From positions 496,001-560,000 of the forward strand of contig JAIXMG010000014.1 in the NCBI GenBank assembly GCA_025201345.1: DNA of 64,000 bases, in the 5' to 3' direction. The number at the start of each line of letters is the position of its first letter. Position 1 is the first letter of the stretch. The DNA comes from Thamnidium elegans (lineage: Eukaryota > Mucoromycota > Mucoromycetes > Mucorales > Mucoraceae). Made by a program: the position numbers and the translations under genes. Positions 36,236 through 49,516 of the stretch are shown one piece after another. Under the pieces are notes generated by a model, which was not told the DNA's origin, made no database searches, and worked only from the letters and a program-made list of their open reading frames with translations.

Positions 36236-39200
36236 TAAAGAGTCGAAAATTTGGTGCCAATAATGATCAGTATGTCATTGTGTACAGTCTTTATCTTGTT
36301 GGGATTGAGTGGTCTGGCTACACAGAGAAAACTCGTTAGAGCGCTCCAGATAGCAAGTTCATTGGGAAACCTATTTACGAGACTTAAAATCAAGAGTACA
36401 TCTGATCAGTATTTTCATTTCGTAATACACCTGACGGTAAGATGGAAGAGATTTTCTGAGAAGTTCGATGTACATATGTCACAAACATGAGATTGGAAAG
36501 CAATCGAATTTAACTTATACGTTTTTTTTAGTCCATATACAGTCTTGTGATGCTCGCCACCAAGGTGTAAAAGCTTTAATTGTCATAGGAAGAGATCAGA
36601 TTTTTTTCCAGAAGAAAGGACGCATTAATTACTAGTCGAAGTGGGATTTTCATCGGGGCAAGGATGTTCAAAAATAGTATCGGCATCTCTATGCCATGAT
36701 ATCCGTAGGTCCTTGATATTGATATCAGTTATATCTATGTTTGATGCATATGCCGTTCAAAATTTTCAATGGGTATGATTCGGAAGCTAGCTTTCGCTAT
36801 ATGTACTTGCAATTTTAAATCTATAAATAAAAGCAAGAATGTTATTTACAAAATAAACACATGCTAGTATCTGCAGTAGAGGAAAATTAGGGTAGGAACT
36901 AGGCATGAGACTTTCACAATATTTTTCAAAAAAAAGACAAAAATCTTCGTTTTATAATAAAGAATACTACGTCTTGCACTCCAGAAAAATATGTCAGATA
37001 ATAAGTACCTCAATGGAATTGTAACTTGCAGTTGTTCGGAGTTAATGGTAACACATTTCAGTGGTAGATCTAGATACCAACGTGTAGTCCAATTTTGAGA
37101 TATTGTAAGAATTGGAAGTTTACTTAACAGAGAGCCTAGGATTGATAAAGTAGAAACATGAGAGAGTACTGCTTTAAAATCCCGAGGATATAAAAACCAG
37201 GGGAGAAGTGATGTATGTGCAGTATAAGTTTGGAAGCATTTTACTACTCAAAGGGGAAAAATCCAACTCAGAAGGGCCTGATAATAATTTTTGAATATCA
37301 ATAAATGAAGTGCGAGATTCTGTTGTTCAATATCAATCAGACCTAAACCACCATGTTTTCGAGGGAGACATAGTATTGAGAAGGAAGATCGTGGCCAAAC
37401 AAGATGAACAAATTGAGATACTATTGATATGATGTCTTTAATCCATTTAGGAGAAATTAAAACTGCCCCTAGAATGTTCGAGACTCTGCTTAACAGTATT
37501 GTATTACCTACGAGACCAGGTCCACGAATAGATAGACGTTGTTTTATTTAGAAAGTAACTAAGTCAAGTAAATTTGATCTAAATCATCTGCATAACTAAG
37601 CAATTTAAAACTAGGTAGATGTTGTGTTTTGGTATTATGAATTTCGTTGTCTTTTGATGTAGCTATTGACTTAGGTGGTACTTACATTGGGAGAAGAGAG
37701 ACACCGGCAAGAGAATTTGAGGCCAAGATGGTCCGTAGTAGCGGTTCAAAAGCAAGTTTAAACAGTAAGGGAGATAACGGATCTCCTTGTCTTAAACCTC
37801 GACCCTGTGGCACTGGAGCGCTTAAAAATCCATTAATGATAATTGATATAACATATCAAAAAATAATTTTGAATCATGCTATTCATCTTGTCAGAGAATC
37901 CAAGATGTCTAAAAACCAAACGAAGGTAATCAGGATGTACCCGATAATACGCTTTTTCTTGGTCAAGCGAACTGCAACAACATCAGAAGTAGGAATCGCA
38001 TTTTGATGACTCTGCATCAAAGTCGGGTCGACCATCCACTATCAGAGATCAAACGATTATAGAGGAAACCAGTTTGGCACGAATTAATTAACGACGGTAG
38101 AATAATATTGAATCGATTAGCTAGCATCTTGGTAAATAACTTTGCATCTGTATATTAGCGATAAAGGTCTCCAATTACTTAATAAAGTGGGATCATCCTT
38201 TTTGAATAATAATACCATCCTCGTCGGTTGCCAGGAAGGAGGGAAGATACCAGTAAAAGTGTCCCGTAAGATTTTTAAAAAAGTTCACAACCAGCCTTAA
38301 ATTCCTTAAACAAATATCAATATAATTCAAAAGGTATTCCATCTAGTCCGGGACTTTATCTTGCGGCGTGTGATTAAGGATATCTATAAATTCCGTTTTG
38401 TAGTGTCACAATCCAATTTGGTTTGTTGGGACGTACTTAGTTTGGTCTCTTCAAGGAAGTTCGCAAAGAATTATTGAACTGCAGTTTCGTCTAATCATCT
38501 GGTGTATACAATTCAGTGTAAAAATTTCGTGTCTCACGTATTATATCGCCAATTTTGATCACCATTTCTCCTGTGGTAGAGATTTTAATGGCCAGTATTG
38601 TTCATCGAGACTGTGTAGATTTTATAACCTTATAAAAATATTTGTTTTTTCGCTCCCCTAATTCGTGCCATCTAGTAGCAGACCGAAGATATGTTTCCTG
38701 AGACAATTTGGTGATAGTTTCGTCTAACTGTTTCGCTACCTTATTAGCCAATGTATATGCGTTAGTTGATCGGTTTTCTGAAGTAGATAATCCTGAATAC
38801 GATTCATTTTCTGTTGATAGTCCTGTTCCAACTTGGCCAATTACTGAGATATTTTTATTATATCCACGTCCAAAGCCCTCATCTGTTTTATAATTGTACT
38901 TTTTAAGCATTCCAAAGCTGTTGCGATGTGGTATTTTTATGACTAGTATTAGCTTCTCTTGTGGTCCTTTCAAAGAAAGAGTTGACTGCCTTCGATAAAA
39001 GATCTAAAAAATATTTGTTGTTCAGGAATGTGGGGTTGAGCCGCCAGAATCCTGGACCAAAATCCATTCGAGCAGGTAATAGATCTATAGTTAATAGTTG
39101 GTGATCCGTCCAAGTTGAAGGCATATACACCTGTTGACATCTTGTTATCAAAGGTGACAGGTCATGGCGGCCAAAAATAAAATCGATTGTGGATTTAATT

Positions 39201-39275
39201 TGAGTGCAACCAGGGCTTTTTCCAGAAGGAGTATATTTCAGTAGTTCAACGGTAATGCGGGTCAATAAGATTATT
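36236..39275 (-). mobile_element. LINE A remnant, duplicate in spacer 2
   Basis: Copy of the 21950-25010 element, carried along by the tandem duplication. The YADD codons are at 37583-37594. Compared with spacer 1 it has many one-base losses between about 37240 and 38930, which split the endonuclease/linker frame further (near 38910-38970). Confidence 0.75.
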
Positions 39276-39633
39276 TTGTGTTATCCACTTTAATTTGACG
39301 TTGATACAGCTTAAAGTAAAAGGTGTAAAGTTTGAGGGGAGATTATCAAAAGTGTGAAACAACAGATAATATAGTAGTAAGAGTAGTGAACACCAGACTG
39401 TTTAGTAATCAACTAATTTAAAGACTAGTCTTCGATAAAGTAAAAGTCAAGCAATGTATTAATTACAAAGGGACATATCAATTCAAAGAGAGTGGGGAAT
39501 ACAAATAGATTCTCAAAATGAAGTTTATATGACTTATGGTAATGAAATATTAGCAATTAATCTTAGACCTGTTATGCTCCAAGAGATGTATTTAAAGAAC
39601 CCAAACGATTTATTCTACTTCAAGAAGCAGTAA

Positions 39634-41490
39634 ACACTTATTCTTCCGCCTCTCTAACTCTCTTTTGAATTATAACAAATCACAGGCTCTCTCTCTCTCT
39701 GGCGCTATCCACATTAACTGCCAACACACCTTAAACGCATCCAACATCACCACCTGGCATGATCGGCTTTCCCCATCACCACTAATTACCTTGGTTTTGC
39801 TATATGTTCCAATGTGAAACAATGTAACTTATATTTTGATCAATTCTGCTCCCTTATTCGACAAAATCGCTTTATACACCAACAACGTCAACTATCTATT
39901 CGCGGTAGAGCCACAATACTGAATACTTTAATTTTTTCTCGTCTATGGCACGTCATGCGCCTATTTATATTCATTAAAGCTCAACTTCTTGCTATACGTG
40001 GTATTGGCACTCAATTTATTAATCATAATATTTTCCCTAGATTAGCTTTCGACACTATTCAAATACGTCGTTCCAAAGGCGATCTTGGTATCATTGATCT
40101 GGTTAAACAGCAAAATGCTCTTCAATGGCGATAAGTTCGAACTCTATTAGCCTCAGATCAATTACCAGTAACCCCCTTACGCTCTCTCACTAGTCTATGC
40201 GTAATTTGGTACGCTTTTCATTTGTACTACTCCTTTTCTCAATTTCCATTATATATCTTCCCACTAATATTTTCTTCTTGTCGCTCTTCTCCTTGGTAAT
40301 CTTCTAAAGTTTTTAATAGTAACTTTAAAATTTTAAACATTTTTAATAATTTCTTTCGCACCATGGACACGTTACCTCGTTCTTTCGATCGTTGCCATGT
40401 TAATGTTTCTATCTGTCTCTCCCTCTCTTTTCTAGATATAATTATAATTACACATTCTCTTCCGGAGTCTCATCCAGTTTTTATTACTTTTATTATATCT
40501 CAACAATTATTACAGAACTACCCAAGTGTTAAGAAACTTCTCACATCTGATATTTTTTTTATTCGATCTTGATCGACAAGTCCGTCGCGTACGATCTTTA
40601 GAGACGGAAATTATTCGTTTTCGTACAATATCCCGTTTGTAATAAATCTTATCAAGCAGAGTAAAATACTCTTCCATCCTTTCTTTGCGGCTCAGTGTCT
40701 CCTTTCTCCTAACATACCGCCCGAAACCTCAAATTCCAGGAACTTGGAACTATCATCTATCTCTTCAGCTCTTTGCACCAGCCCTAATCCTACAACTAAA
40801 TGGGCTGTCACTTCTATAAAATACTACAAAGGTCTCATCTCATCTCCTTCACAACTACCACTGATCATCAACTCCAGAAAATGATTAGAGTTTTGGCAAC
40901 TCGAAATTCCTTTACCGGCTCGAACTATTTGGTACCGAGCCATCCACAACAAAATACCAACAAAATCTATATTACATAGATTATTTCCTGATAAAGCTGC
41001 ATCACACAATTGCCTCCTCTGTTTGTCCAATGCGATGTCTGAAGAAACAGCAGATCATTCTCTTTTCATCTGTCCTCCTAAAAAACCTATACGGTTCAAT
41101 ATCTTTACATCCTACATTTTCTCTACAGGCACTCCTTCCTCTATATCCGCCTTCATTCCTACAATTTTATCGTTATCTCTACCAACTCATTTCGAAAGGG
41201 ATTCCACAATAACTCCACTTCCTGAATTAAATACATATCAAATATTTGCATGCACTCTTCTTCATATTTGGCGAGCCCACTGGAGATTCGCCTTTGATAG
41301 CGCTCCATTTATATCCGCAAACATCATTATCGCCATCACCAAAACTCTGAATCAACTCAATTCCGAAATGCAACTCGACAAAAATAGTAAAAGTAATAAA
41401 AGTCTCATTGTGACTTTTGAAGGACTATAAATAAAAACGGAATTTCGGTTCCCATACAAATATATATATATATATATATGCATATATATG
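39634..41490 (+). mobile_element. LINE B 3' half, duplicate in spacer 2
   Basis: Copy of 25367-27220. Here the terminal zinc-ribbon part and the following C-terminus stay in one frame (41023-41430: SEETADHSLFICPP then LLHIWRAHWRFAFDSAPF), whereas in spacer 1 this segment is interrupted. The AT tail is at about 41461-41480. Confidence 0.7.
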
Positions 41491-42410
41491 TCTGCCAATG
41501 CCTCGAAAATCTATACTATGAGTTGAACTTCAAGAGGCTTTTCTTAATAATTGCTCTTGAGTTCTGATATTTCTAAACTATATAAACATATTCAGATATT
41601 CAGGATGTATCCTAAATTTTAAAACCAGCACGCATAAAAAATAAATATGTTCTCCATACTATAGTGCTAGGCTGCGATCGAGGTAGTAGGTAGAGCGATG
41701 TTAGATAGAACCTGGAGTTGGTGATCAAATTGGATTGAAATAAAATAAAAAGCAAGTATAAAAGCAGGAACAAGGGGGAGGGGCTGTGTATAATACCCTG
41801 AGGGACTATTGATTCAATACACTGCAGTGACTTAAGACTAAAGCTACGCGTTAAAGATACAATAAAAATTACAAAAAAGAATAAAGGGACTGATTTATTT
41901 CAGATTTGAACTAGAATTACTATTTAAAGGGGGTAATTCGTGTTACCAACAGAGTTTCCTAAACTTTACTACAATATCTTCATTCTAACTCATGTTACGG
42001 AGAGTAAAATAGAACTGTAATGGCCTCATAAATCGTATGCCAGCACAAAAATTATTGTTACCATAGAAAATTTATTCAAAAAAAACTATACTGATTCTTT
42101 GTAAAAACATGTACAGTAGGAATAAATAGAAACTGTACTAATAAGTCCATTTATCTCTTTATCTAACAGGCACAGCTATTGCCATCACTTACAACTATCC
42201 ACAATATCAACTAGTTAAGCCTATAAGATTAACTATAATAAAAGAAAATTTGTGGGCGAAATAGTTTGATACATTGATTTAAACGACAAACACAAACATT
42301 TCAGACATCTTGACATTCTGTATCTCCTGCTTGATTTTCTTTGATTTGATTATTATGTATAGGGTCTAGTATAACGAATAAAAATGCAACTTTAAACTAT
42401 TTACACAGTT
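41491..42410. other. Spacer DNA between LINE B and P2, second copy, no gene seen
   Basis: Repeat of 27221-28149 with a few one-base losses. Nothing supportable was found. Confidence 0.5.
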
Positions 42411-42970
42411 ATTGGCTCTACATCATGTGGTAATACATAACATTTAATAATTTCAAGTAAAACTACAGATAAATTACGCACGACCAGTATATTTTTTCTA
42501 AAGCATCTTTAGCTGAGAAAAATCAAATACAATCGTATTTAAAAAAAATTGATATTATCCTAATTTCTGACAAATAGCATATAAATAGGTTAAATTTAAA
42601 AAGAAGTATTGTTATTATTTACTATATGTATTCTTCATGTGAATCAATAAAAGAAAATAATCCCCCACACTCAAATTTGTGCTCTGTATTCCCACAACGT
42701 TTCTCAATCACATACCTTTTTTAGAGATTCAACCTTAGAACTTGCTCTTTTCTTCGAACACATAGAACAGATAAAGTCCGTGGAACGAATAAAAGATCCT
42801 TCCATTTTAACATTTACAACATCAGAGAAAAAATGAATATATAAATATAAGCATACATACAAATATTTTTTTCTTCTTTAACTCGCTATACAATCCTTTT
42901 TAAAAATAATACTTTCATATATAATACTCTCCATTCTTTTTAACGTCCTAATTAATTAAACTACAAAACA
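42411..42970 (+). promoter_or_regulatory. Upstream region P2 of Tag1-like copy 3
   Basis: Near-identical to 28150-28711, differing by single-base indels only. Role inferred from position directly before the start codon. Confidence 0.5.
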
Positions 42971-45900
42971 ATGCAGCACCAAACGCATGATCATGATGTA
43001 GTCGTATCTGAAGGTGCTGAATACTATCACACTTCTGAAGACCAGCGTGGTCTTCGAGACGATGGAATGATGGAAGAATACTCTGAAAAGGCTGCTCCTC
43101 CTCCAAAACGTCGTTTCTATAAAACAAAAAAATATTGGATCATTTGTTCCATCATTACAGTGATTGTTGTAATTGTTGTTGTTGTTTTGGCTCTCTTCGT
43201 TATTTTCCCTAAGATTGCTCAATCGTTAATGAACAAGTCCAAGATTGATGTTACTGCCGCCGATATTACATTTATCAAACCTGAAGCTTTAAATGATGCT
43301 GTTTACGCCAAACGTGATGCAGATAACATGAACTCTACCTTTTACATGAACATGGAAAGTGATCTTTCCAATACTGGTCCTTTCCACGCCTCAATCAAGT
43401 TTCAAAATCCTATTCAAGTTCATTACCAAGATAAGTATCTTGGTGATATCTTCCTCTACGATGAAACAAAGATTGCTGGTGGTAAAGGAAAATTAAATGC
43501 TGTTACTCCTTTCTTGATCCGTGATGAAGCTGCCTTTGCTGATTTCTCCAAGACTATGCTGGCCGTAGATGAGTTTAGATGGACTCTTAAAGGAAAGCTC
43601 GATATTACTGCTCTTTCTAGGTAATAATTTATTTCTGATTTAATAGTCCACAAAAACTTTGAATAATGAATAACATTTTTTTTTCTTTTTTTTCACAGAA
43701 CGGCTACAGTAGACCTTAATAAAGAAATCATATTAAATGGTATGTTCCACAAATCAAACAGTGATTTTAGAAAATAATAATTGAAGCGTGTGCTAATTTT
43801 CCTTTTTAGGTATGAATGGATTCCCTAATGTAAAGATTGATTCTTTCAATCTTCCAGGTGATGATCCCAATGGTGGTATCCTTGTCGAATTAGGTACTGT
43901 CTTAGAAAGTCCTTCTCCTATTGGTGTCCAACTCGGTACAATCAAGCTTGCCATTGGTTATGATGGTGTTAACCTTGGTGTTGTTTCTGCTGATGGTGTT
44001 ACACTTGCAAAGGGTGAGAATAAGATCCTTCTTAAGGGTACTCTCGTACCTCATAACGATACTGTATCCTTGCAAAAGGTTGGTGTTCTCTTCTCCAACT
44101 ATCTTGCCGGTACTGTCTCAAACACCACTGCTGTTGGTTTATCTTGTGCTCCTGATGGTATCAACCCTATTGGATGGCTCTCGGAAGGTTTCAAGACTGT
44201 CAATCTTAATGTTGCATTAGGTGTCCCTGAACCTTTGAAGATTATTAACAGTGTCAGTATGGGTTATCTTGACTTAAAGTTCGATCCTGCTACTCCTTAT
44301 TCACCAATTGCCAATGCTCCTGAAGTTACTGCTGGATTCCAAATGCCTTTTGGTTTCTCTTTGAATATTACTGAGGTTTCTCAAAGTATTACTCTTGGAA
44401 TTAACTCTACTGCTGATAAGACAACAAACTTTGCTATGATGGAAGTTCCCTTTGTTGCTGCTGTCAGTGATCAAGCTGCTGGTACCATCAAGTTTGCTTT
44501 GGCCAACACTGCTATTGCTGGTATTACTGGTCAAGAGAGTACTTTCAATGAATATACTTATGCTTTAACTTCTTCTGCCAACTATTCCTTTATGGTTGCT
44601 GGTAGTGCCACTACTAAGGCCAACACCCTATTGGTCCTATCGTCTTAACTGGTGTTAACTTTACTGTTCCTACTAGTCTTCAAGGTCTTAGCTTTTTGAA
44701 CAGCACTGCTACCGTTATTAACTCGCTTGATGTTACTGGTGGTACTACTGCCGGTTTATCTCTTGCTATTGACGTTTCTATGGGTAACCCCTCCGACTTC
44801 AGTATCTCTACTGGTGATGTTATTTTCGATATGGGCGCCCAGTGGTACCACCCTTGGCCTTGTCACTTTGGAGCAACCTTACATTAACTCGTGGTGAAAA
44901 CAAAGTTTTAGCTGCTGCCTCCTTTGATCCCAAATCATCTGATGTTGGACAAAATCTTTTGAGTACTTTTGTTATGGGACAAGACAATGGTGTTGATATT
45001 CTCGGTCGTGCTGACTCTACCAACATTGCTTCTCTTGCTTCTGGTTTAAGTGCCATCAGTCTTGGATCTACTCTCCCTGGTCTTAAGACTGCTTTAATCC
45101 AAGGATCTTCTTTGATTGTTAATGATGACACTCTTACCACTAGCATTGTTGGTGTCAAGGTTTCAATCGCTAATCCTTTCAGCGCTGGTTTATCTATCTC
45201 AAAGGTTGTTTCTGCTGTTACTTTCGGCGGTATGCCCATTGGTAACATTGACCAAGATATTTCTAGTAATCCATTCATTATCGGAGGAAAGTCTACTGCC
45301 GAATCTTTCCCTCTTAGCATGTCCATGAACTTGGAACCTGGAGCCGTTGCTTTATTGATGCGTACTCTTGCTGTTCAAGCCAATTTGGATACACGTTCTC
45401 TCGATGCTTTGCTTACTTTAGGTGGTTTCGAAATTGATGGTCAAGAACATCTTGAAGCTGATCCTGCTCTCTTTGAAAACTTTGATATCTCCAAGTTTGT
45501 CATGGACGCTATGGCCGCCTTGAAGGTCGATCTCTCTCTTTCTTCTACATTAGCCATCGGTGAGTATGTCAACGATTTGGCCTTCTCTCAAGCTGGTGTT
45601 TCTGTTTCTACTGATAAGTCTGTTACTGCTTTAATTCCTATTGTTGGTCAACCTATCGTTCAACAAATTGTTGATGGTTCTGTTCTTGGTTTTGAAACTG
45701 TTATCATGTCTAATGTCACTGAATCTTCCTTCAGTGTCCAAATGAAGGGTAGTATTACCGGAACTGGTCCCATGGCTGCCACTATTAAATTCCCTACACC
45801 TCTTACTGTTACATGGCAAGGAAAGGTTATCGGTAAAGTTAGTATGGCTGATATCGTTGCTAAACCTGTTGTCGGTGCTCAATTTGATGTCCCCGGTGTC

Positions 45901-48070
45901 TTCACTGTCGAAAATACTAATGACATGGCTGAATTTTCTGCCTACTTGATTAATAACCCTGAGTTTGTTTGGGATATTACTTCTAGTGATGTCAGTGTCA
46001 GTGCTCTTGGCTTCACCTTCACCAACATTGCTCTTCACAAGATTGTTACTTTAGCTGGTGCCAGTGGATTCAAGGATGCTGTTTCTGTCACTGCCTTTGA
46101 TTTGCCTGCTAACGACCCCGAAGGTGGTATTACTCTCAAGGTCAATACTGTTATCAAGAACCCTAGTCAAGTTGGTTTCAACCTTGGCGGTGTTGGTTTC
46201 GATAATTACTTTGATGGTGTATATCTTGGTCCTCTTTTATCTGACGGACCCGCAATCTTTGCTCCCAGAACTGCTTCTAATGTTCCCATGAAGGGTCGTT
46301 TGGTTCCTCAAACTACCCAAGAAGGTATTATTGCTATTACTAAGGTCTTTGGTCATTACCTTTCTGGTAACTCTTCATCTCTTACTGTTAAGGGTTCATC
46401 TGGTTCTGGTTCTAATGGTCCTGTCAGCTGGCTTTCCGCTGCTTTCAAAACTCTTTCCATTGAAAATGTCATCTTACCTGGTCCTGAGGTTATTCCTGAA
46501 CTTATTCCTTCCATTGAGATGAGAAATATTCAATTAGATTTCACTAAGGATCCTTGGGCTCCTCCTGCTAGTTCTACCAAGGTTGAAGCTCAACTCCATA
46601 GTCCTTTCGGTTTCCCTATGGGTGTCTCTCAACTTAACATGAAGGTTGCTGCTACTTATGATGGTCATCAAGTTGCCACTCTCGATGTTCCTGATAATGC
46701 TGCTACAACTAGTCCCACTGGTCTTGTCACTACTGGTTTCTCTGATGTTCCCTTCAAGGTTTCTAACAAGGAACTCTTTGCCGGTTTCGTTCAACTCTTG
46801 ACTGCTGGACCTAGTGTTACTTTCGGTTTAGAGGGTGCTGCTAATGCAGTTGCTCAAACTGCTGTTGGTACTTTAATGCTTCCTGGCGTTGCTTTCAATG
46901 TCCCTACTACATTAAAGGGTAATACATATAAAATTTATCAAGTAATTAAACATCTACTAACTATACATTTAATCTTTAGGCTTCTCTAACTTTAATAGTA
47001 GAGCCAAGGTTTTATCCCTTAAGGTTGCTGGCGCCACTCTTAACTATGTCATTGTTGAACTTGTTGTAGAGCTCGAGAATCCTTCTGATGTTACTATTAC
47101 TATCGGTGATATCAACTTTGATGTCCTTTTACCCAAGTTTGATAGTTCCCGTATCGGTATGGTCTACATGAAGGACACTGTAATTCCTCCTGGTGTCAAG
47201 TCATATACTGCTACTATGCATTTAGGTGAAAAAGCTACCGATCCTATTGCCGTTGGTTATATGCTTATTGCCTACTTGGGTAACCAACCTGTTGACTTGG
47301 TCATTCGAGGTACTACAACATCCACTAGCATCGCTCCTCTTGCTCCTGCTTTATCTACCGTCCAACTTTTATCTTCTATTAATGGTATTGAAGCCGGCTT
47401 AATTAGAAGCCTTGCCATTCACGGTGAAATGGGAACTATGGCTGGACCTCCTTTCCAAGCTTTAGTCGACATTACTCTCTATAACCCATTGGATACTCCT
47501 TTTGCTATCAAAAAGATCAGTGCTGTTTCCACAAAAGATATTGTGTGTAACTATTTAGGTAATCAATACACTGGTAAAGACAGACCTGCCGGTACTATTG
47601 AACATGTGTTCGATGAGCCAGTTGTTATTCAACCTGGTCAAGAACTTAATGTTAATGGACTTACTGTACAACTCTTTGAAGATGTTTATCAAAGTATTGC
47701 TGTTATTCTTGGTGAAAGACTCTTGAACGTAACCCAAGTAGCCGAAGTTTATGTTGGTGATGGTTTCCATGTTGAAGCTATGACTTACGCTCAAATGAAT
47801 ATTCCATTTACTGCTGAGATTCCTTTCGTTACTGATGCTCCAGATATGATGCTTTGTATGGAAGGAGATACTATACCTTCTGAAACAATTGCTCTTGTCG
47901 GACCTACATCTACATCTCCTGCTGCCACTACTACTGCTGAAGTATCCCAACCTACTGAAGTACCAACAGTTACTGAAGCGCCTACCCCCACTGAAGCACC
48001 TGCCCCTACCGAAGCACCAGCTCCTACGGAAGCGCCTGCCCCTACCCAAGAGGCTGCTCCTGCTGCTTGA
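42971..48070 (+). CDS. Tag1-like DUF3712 gene copy 3, frame interrupted within a 250-bp stretch
   Basis: Exons as in copy 1: 42971-43620, 43699-43739, 43810 to about 46918, 46980-48070. It carries a one-base loss near 44628 (CCCC to CCC) and one-base gains near 44840 and 44871, a net frameshift; the rest reads through. These look like consensus errors, but real damage cannot be excluded. The product otherwise matches copy 1 with few changes: a Ser-to-Asn change (ELNVNGL) near 47650 and small changes in the TEAP tail. Its 3' flank has diverged from that of copies 1 and 2, so this copy ends the ancestral array. Same predicted topology: short cytosolic tail, one helix, and a very long lumenal repeat region. 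Confidence 0.7.
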
Positions 48071-49516
48071 TCTAACTCATTAACATATTTAGATACTTAT
48101 TGTTAGCTTGATCTATTTTTTTTTTCTATTCAATCACTTATTAATAAGACTAATACTAAAATATATTTTACCCAACCTTACTTAACCTATCTTTTAAAAT
48201 ATTATGCTATATCATAACAACTTTTTTTTCAGAACTTTCCTATCTTTCTACCCCTTCCAAATTATATTAAATAATACAATTCTTAGTTATAGTAAAACTT
48301 GTCATATTTTCCTTAATCTTTAAGAAGTAAATTTTCTGTGTTAGTAAATAAACTTTTTATTTTCATAATGGTATTATGTAGCTAAAGCTTTTAAAAAAAC
48401 TTTTTTAAGAAACTTTTTGGCATATTTTAATTTAAAGTTTTTTTTTCTTATCCTTAAATAATCTTGTCAATAGATCCATAAAGGAAAACGCATCAAACAG
48501 AAGTAGACTGGGTCGGTTACTCTGAAAAGTGACGCGTTGTTGCACAATAGCGTTTTATATGACATGATGGTAGATAGTAGTTTTTATAAAGATAGAGAAA
48601 AAAAATATAAGCTCTATATTATGTCTATCGACACCAAATTTATTGTTATGATTGCACGGAGGTAGTCTATATAAAATTTAATTTGGAGGAATAACGGATA
48701 GCTCAAAGACATTCGAACATCGAAAGTATGTCGCCGATAGCACGATCACATTCCTTTGTCAAACACTTATAATAGAATATAATCATTTGTACTAGTACAG
48801 AATATATATTCTTGTAATTTGCGATACCCATTCACTTAGTTTGTCAGATTAAGATAATAACAAAAATAAGGGTTTAAAAGCGACCTTCGGGATAGAAAAT
48901 TATCGGATCCTAATCTCTAAAAGTGTGTAACGTCAAATTGGTATTTATGTTCATTGTGAAAAACCCGAAAGATCTATTTTATTTAAAACCGTCCCCGACC
49001 ATTAAAGCTATACGAATGGCAAGCGACACATGTTAGTATGAATCCAGGTTATATCAAATATTTTTTTATTGAGTACGTATTTTTTATATTACATATTGTC
49101 AAAAAAAAAGGTATTTGTCATCCAAATTTCAAAATCAAACTTTTCTGAAAAAAAAAGCCTAAAATGGTATCCAAGTTATTTTTTTTTAAAAAAAAGGGGG
49201 GGCGGACTGTTGATCACAAAAAATGATACACAATAACGTAGCAAATGGTAAGCCAAGTATTTTAGTAAGCATCCATACCATTGGACAGATTATATTTACA
49301 TCAGCAACAGTTTTTATTAAATATATACACTGTTATAATACTACAAGTTGTCAAAACAAAAACGTATTTGTCATCTAAATCTCCTCTCTCCCCAAAGTAA
49401 ATTTTTCAAAGTTAGCTTAACGATTGAAGTTTAAAATGGAATAAAAATTTTGTCTTTAGTATAAATAATGCGCTCCAGATCATGGTTTTATCAAACACAT
49501 TACTTTTTCTAAAATA
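48071..49516. other. Intergenic DNA after the tandem array
   Basis: No exon is supported. Two imperfect direct repeats lie at about 49065-49120 and 49325-49380 (shared GTCAAAA and GTATTTGTCATC). A T9-A8-G7 homopolymer triplet sits at 49179-49202. The first ~100 bp are the diverged 3' flank of copy 3. Confidence 0.5.
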
